Part shown: positions 62,164 to 64,000 of the stretch, piece by piece | How positions within the stretch are numbered: the first letter of the stretch is position 1 | How the letters are laid out: each line of letters begins with the position of its first letter | Assembly (NCBI GenBank): GCA_946478235.1 | Contig: CAMLBF010000004.1 | Location: 124,001 to 188,000, forward strand | Reading direction: 5' to 3' | Origin: an uncultured Bartonella sp. | GTDB taxonomy: Bacteria; Pseudomonadota; Alphaproteobacteria; Rhizobiales; Rhizobiaceae | DNA: 64,000 nucleotides | Made by a program: the position numbers and the translations under genes | The notes under the pieces: generated by a model | What the model was told of the DNA's origin: nothing | Seen by the model: the letters and a program-made list of their open reading frames with translations, nothing else | The model's database searches: none

Positions 62164-62985
62164 ATGAGATTTTTGTTTTTAGGCGATATTGTTGGTAAAA
62201 CTGGACGCACGGCAGTTTATAATAAGCTACCGGGTCTGATAGAAGATTTGCGTTTAGATTTTGTGGTCATCAATGGTGAAAATGCAGCATCTGGTTTTGG
62301 TATTACTGAGCGGATTTATAACGAAATATTAGATGCTGGTGCAGACGTTGTTACAACAGGGAACCATGCTTTTGATCAAAAGGAAACGCTCAACTATGCA
62401 AATCATTCTGATCGGTTTTTAAGACCAGCTAATTTCCCTCGTGGAACGGCAGGTAAAGGCTCAGGAATATATATCGCTAAAAATGGTGCACGCGTACTTG
62501 TTGCAAATGTTATGGGGCGTGTTTTTATGCATCCCGATCTTGATGATCCATTCGAGGCAGCCGAGAAAATTGTTGGAGATTGTCCTTTGGGCGAACAAGC
62601 TGACGCTATAATTTTCGATTTTCATGCCGAAGCAACAAGTGAAAAACAATGTTTTGGCCATTTCTTGGATGGTCGTGCCAGTGTTGTGGTGGGAACGCAT
62701 ACCCATGTACCTACGGCAGATGCTCACATTCTTAATAATGGCACCGCCTACATGTCTGATGCTGGTATGTGCGGTGATTATGATTCGTCACTTGGAATGG
62801 ATAAGGAAGAACCACTCAATCGTTTTGTGACAAAGGTACCACGTGGGCGATATGAACCAGCCCATGGGCCAGCGACAATATGCGGATTAGCGGTCGAGAT
62901 TTCTGATCGAACGGGTTTGGCTGAAAAGGTATCGCCCTTACGTCTTGGCCCATTGTTGCAAGAAATTACGCCAGATTTTTGGTGA
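62164..62985 (+). CDS. TIGR00282 family metallophosphoesterase (YmdB-like)
   Basis: MRFLFLGDIVGKTGRTAV, VVINGENAASGFGIT, DVVTTGNHAFDQKE, VVVGTHTHVPTADAHIL, MSDAGMCGDYDSSLGMDKEEPL. Confidence 0.95.
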   Translation: MRFLFLGDIVGKTGRTAVYNKLPGLIEDLRLDFVVINGENAASGFGITERIYNEILDAGADVVTTGNHAFDQKETLNYANHSDRFLRPANFPRGTAGKGSGIYIAKNGARVLVANVMGRVFMHPDLDDPFEAAEKIVGDCPLGEQADAIIFDFHAEATSEKQCFGHFLDGRASVVVGTHTHVPTADAHILNNGTAYMSDAGMCGDYDSSLGMDKEEPLNRFVTKVPRGRYEPAHGPATICGLAVEISDRTGLAEKVSPLRLGPLLQEITPDFW

Positions 62986-63116
62986 GTTTTAGCGCATCTC
63001 TTTACCTTTTAGCCAGTTTTCCGTATAAGACGTTCATTCTGATTTTTTTGAAATGCTTTCCGATAAGGGTATGCAGGTATGCGTTGCCGTTATCGAACAA
63101 CCTCGAAAGGTGAGCC

Positions 63117-63866
63117 ATGGCAGGCCATTCACAATTTAAGAACATTATGCATCGTAAAGGTCGTCAAGATGCCGTCCGTTCAAAGATGTTTTCTAAACTT
63201 GCTCGCGAAATTACTGTTGCTGCCAAGCAAGGAACACCTGATCCTGCAATGAATCCACGTTTAAGATTGGCTGTTCAAAATGCTAGAGCCCAGTCTATGC
63301 CTAAAGATAATATCGAGCGGGCTATCAAAAAAGCTTCAGGTGGAGATTCTGAGAACTATGAAGAAGTACGTTATGAAGGCTACGGCCCAGCAGGTGTAGC
63401 CGTTATTGTTGAGGCTTTAACCGATAATAGAAATCGTACGGCTTCAAATGTTCGTGCTGCATTTACAAAATCTGGTGGTGCTTTAGGTGAAACCGGTTCT
63501 GTAGGCTTTATGTTCAACCGCGTTGGTGAAATTGTCTACAAGTTAGAAGTTGGTGATGCTGACAAGGTAATGGAAGCAGCTATTGAAGCTGGTGCTGATG
63601 ATGTTCAATCTGATGATGAAGAACATGTCATTATCTGTGCTTTTGAAAATATTGGTGAAGTTTCAAAGGCATTGGAAGCATCTTTGGGTGAGGCCGAATC
63701 AGTTAAAACTGTTTGGAAGCCGACGACTGGTACACCGGTTGATCAGGAAAAAGCAGAATCTGTTTTGCGGTTGATTTCAACGCTTGAAGACGATGATGAT
63801 GTACAGAACGTTTACGCAAACTTGGAAGTAAGCGATGAAGTTCTAGCAAAGCTATCAGACGAATAG
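63117..63866 (+). CDS. yebC: YebC/PmpR family DNA-binding/translation-associated protein
   Basis: [65 protein letters not shown]. Confidence 0.96.
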   Translation: MAGHSQFKNIMHRKGRQDAVRSKMFSKLAREITVAAKQGTPDPAMNPRLRLAVQNARAQSMPKDNIERAIKKASGGDSENYEEVRYEGYGPAGVAVIVEALTDNRNRTASNVRAAFTKSGGALGETGSVGFMFNRVGEIVYKLEVGDADKVMEAAIEAGADDVQSDDEEHVIICAFENIGEVSKALEASLGEAESVKTVWKPTTGTPVDQEKAESVLRLISTLEDDDDVQNVYANLEVSDEVLAKLSDE

Positions 63867-63898
63867 ATTTGATATCTTTTGGGTAATTTCAGTATTTA

Positions 63899-63928
63899 AA
63901 GCCGGTTCTTATGGAACCGGCTTTTTTA
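63899..63928 (+). terminator. rho-independent terminator after yebC
   Basis: AAAGCCGGTTC ... GAACCGGCTTT then T run. Confidence 0.85.
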
Positions 63929-64000
63929 TTGCCATTCATTTTTTGTTTTAATCAAAGGATATAAAAGACTGAAGCTAACTTTTATAGATATTCAGCACCA

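Overview
The window looks like ordinary chromosomal backbone from a moderately AT-rich alphaproteobacterium. Protein families and gene order point to Hyphomicrobiales/Rhizobiales, probably near Bartonellaceae/Brucellaceae; this is inferred by eye. It is densely coding. Recognisable blocks are: pta(partial)-ackA; leuS-lptE; fsa/priA; the F1 ATP synthase operon atpHAGDC; a MarR-MFS-HlyD efflux locus; a complete branched-chain amino-acid ABC transporter (livHMGF, DUF6867, substrate-binding protein); ispG; ispA; mtgA; rpmF; a SUV3-like helicase with S4 protein, fdxA, carD and rpoH; pyk; tkt-gap-pgk-fba; a porin; trcR; purEK; rpmJ; a 6S RNA upstream of the 5-FTHF cyclo-ligase gene; and yebC. I saw no CRISPR array, prophage, transposase, toxin-antitoxin pair, tRNA or rRNA. 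I found no convincing large undescribed system. The items most worth a second look are small: ORFs missed by the track (a DUF465 paralog, rpmJ, and a 29-aa micro-ORF with a perfect Shine-Dalgarno), a perfect hairpin plus uORF between atpD and atpC, palindromic operator candidates upstream of the liv and marR loci, two stacked hairpins in the rpmJ leader, an orphan secreted/membrane gene pair between priA and atpH, and a long unexplained intergenic region at 31.1-31.78 kb.
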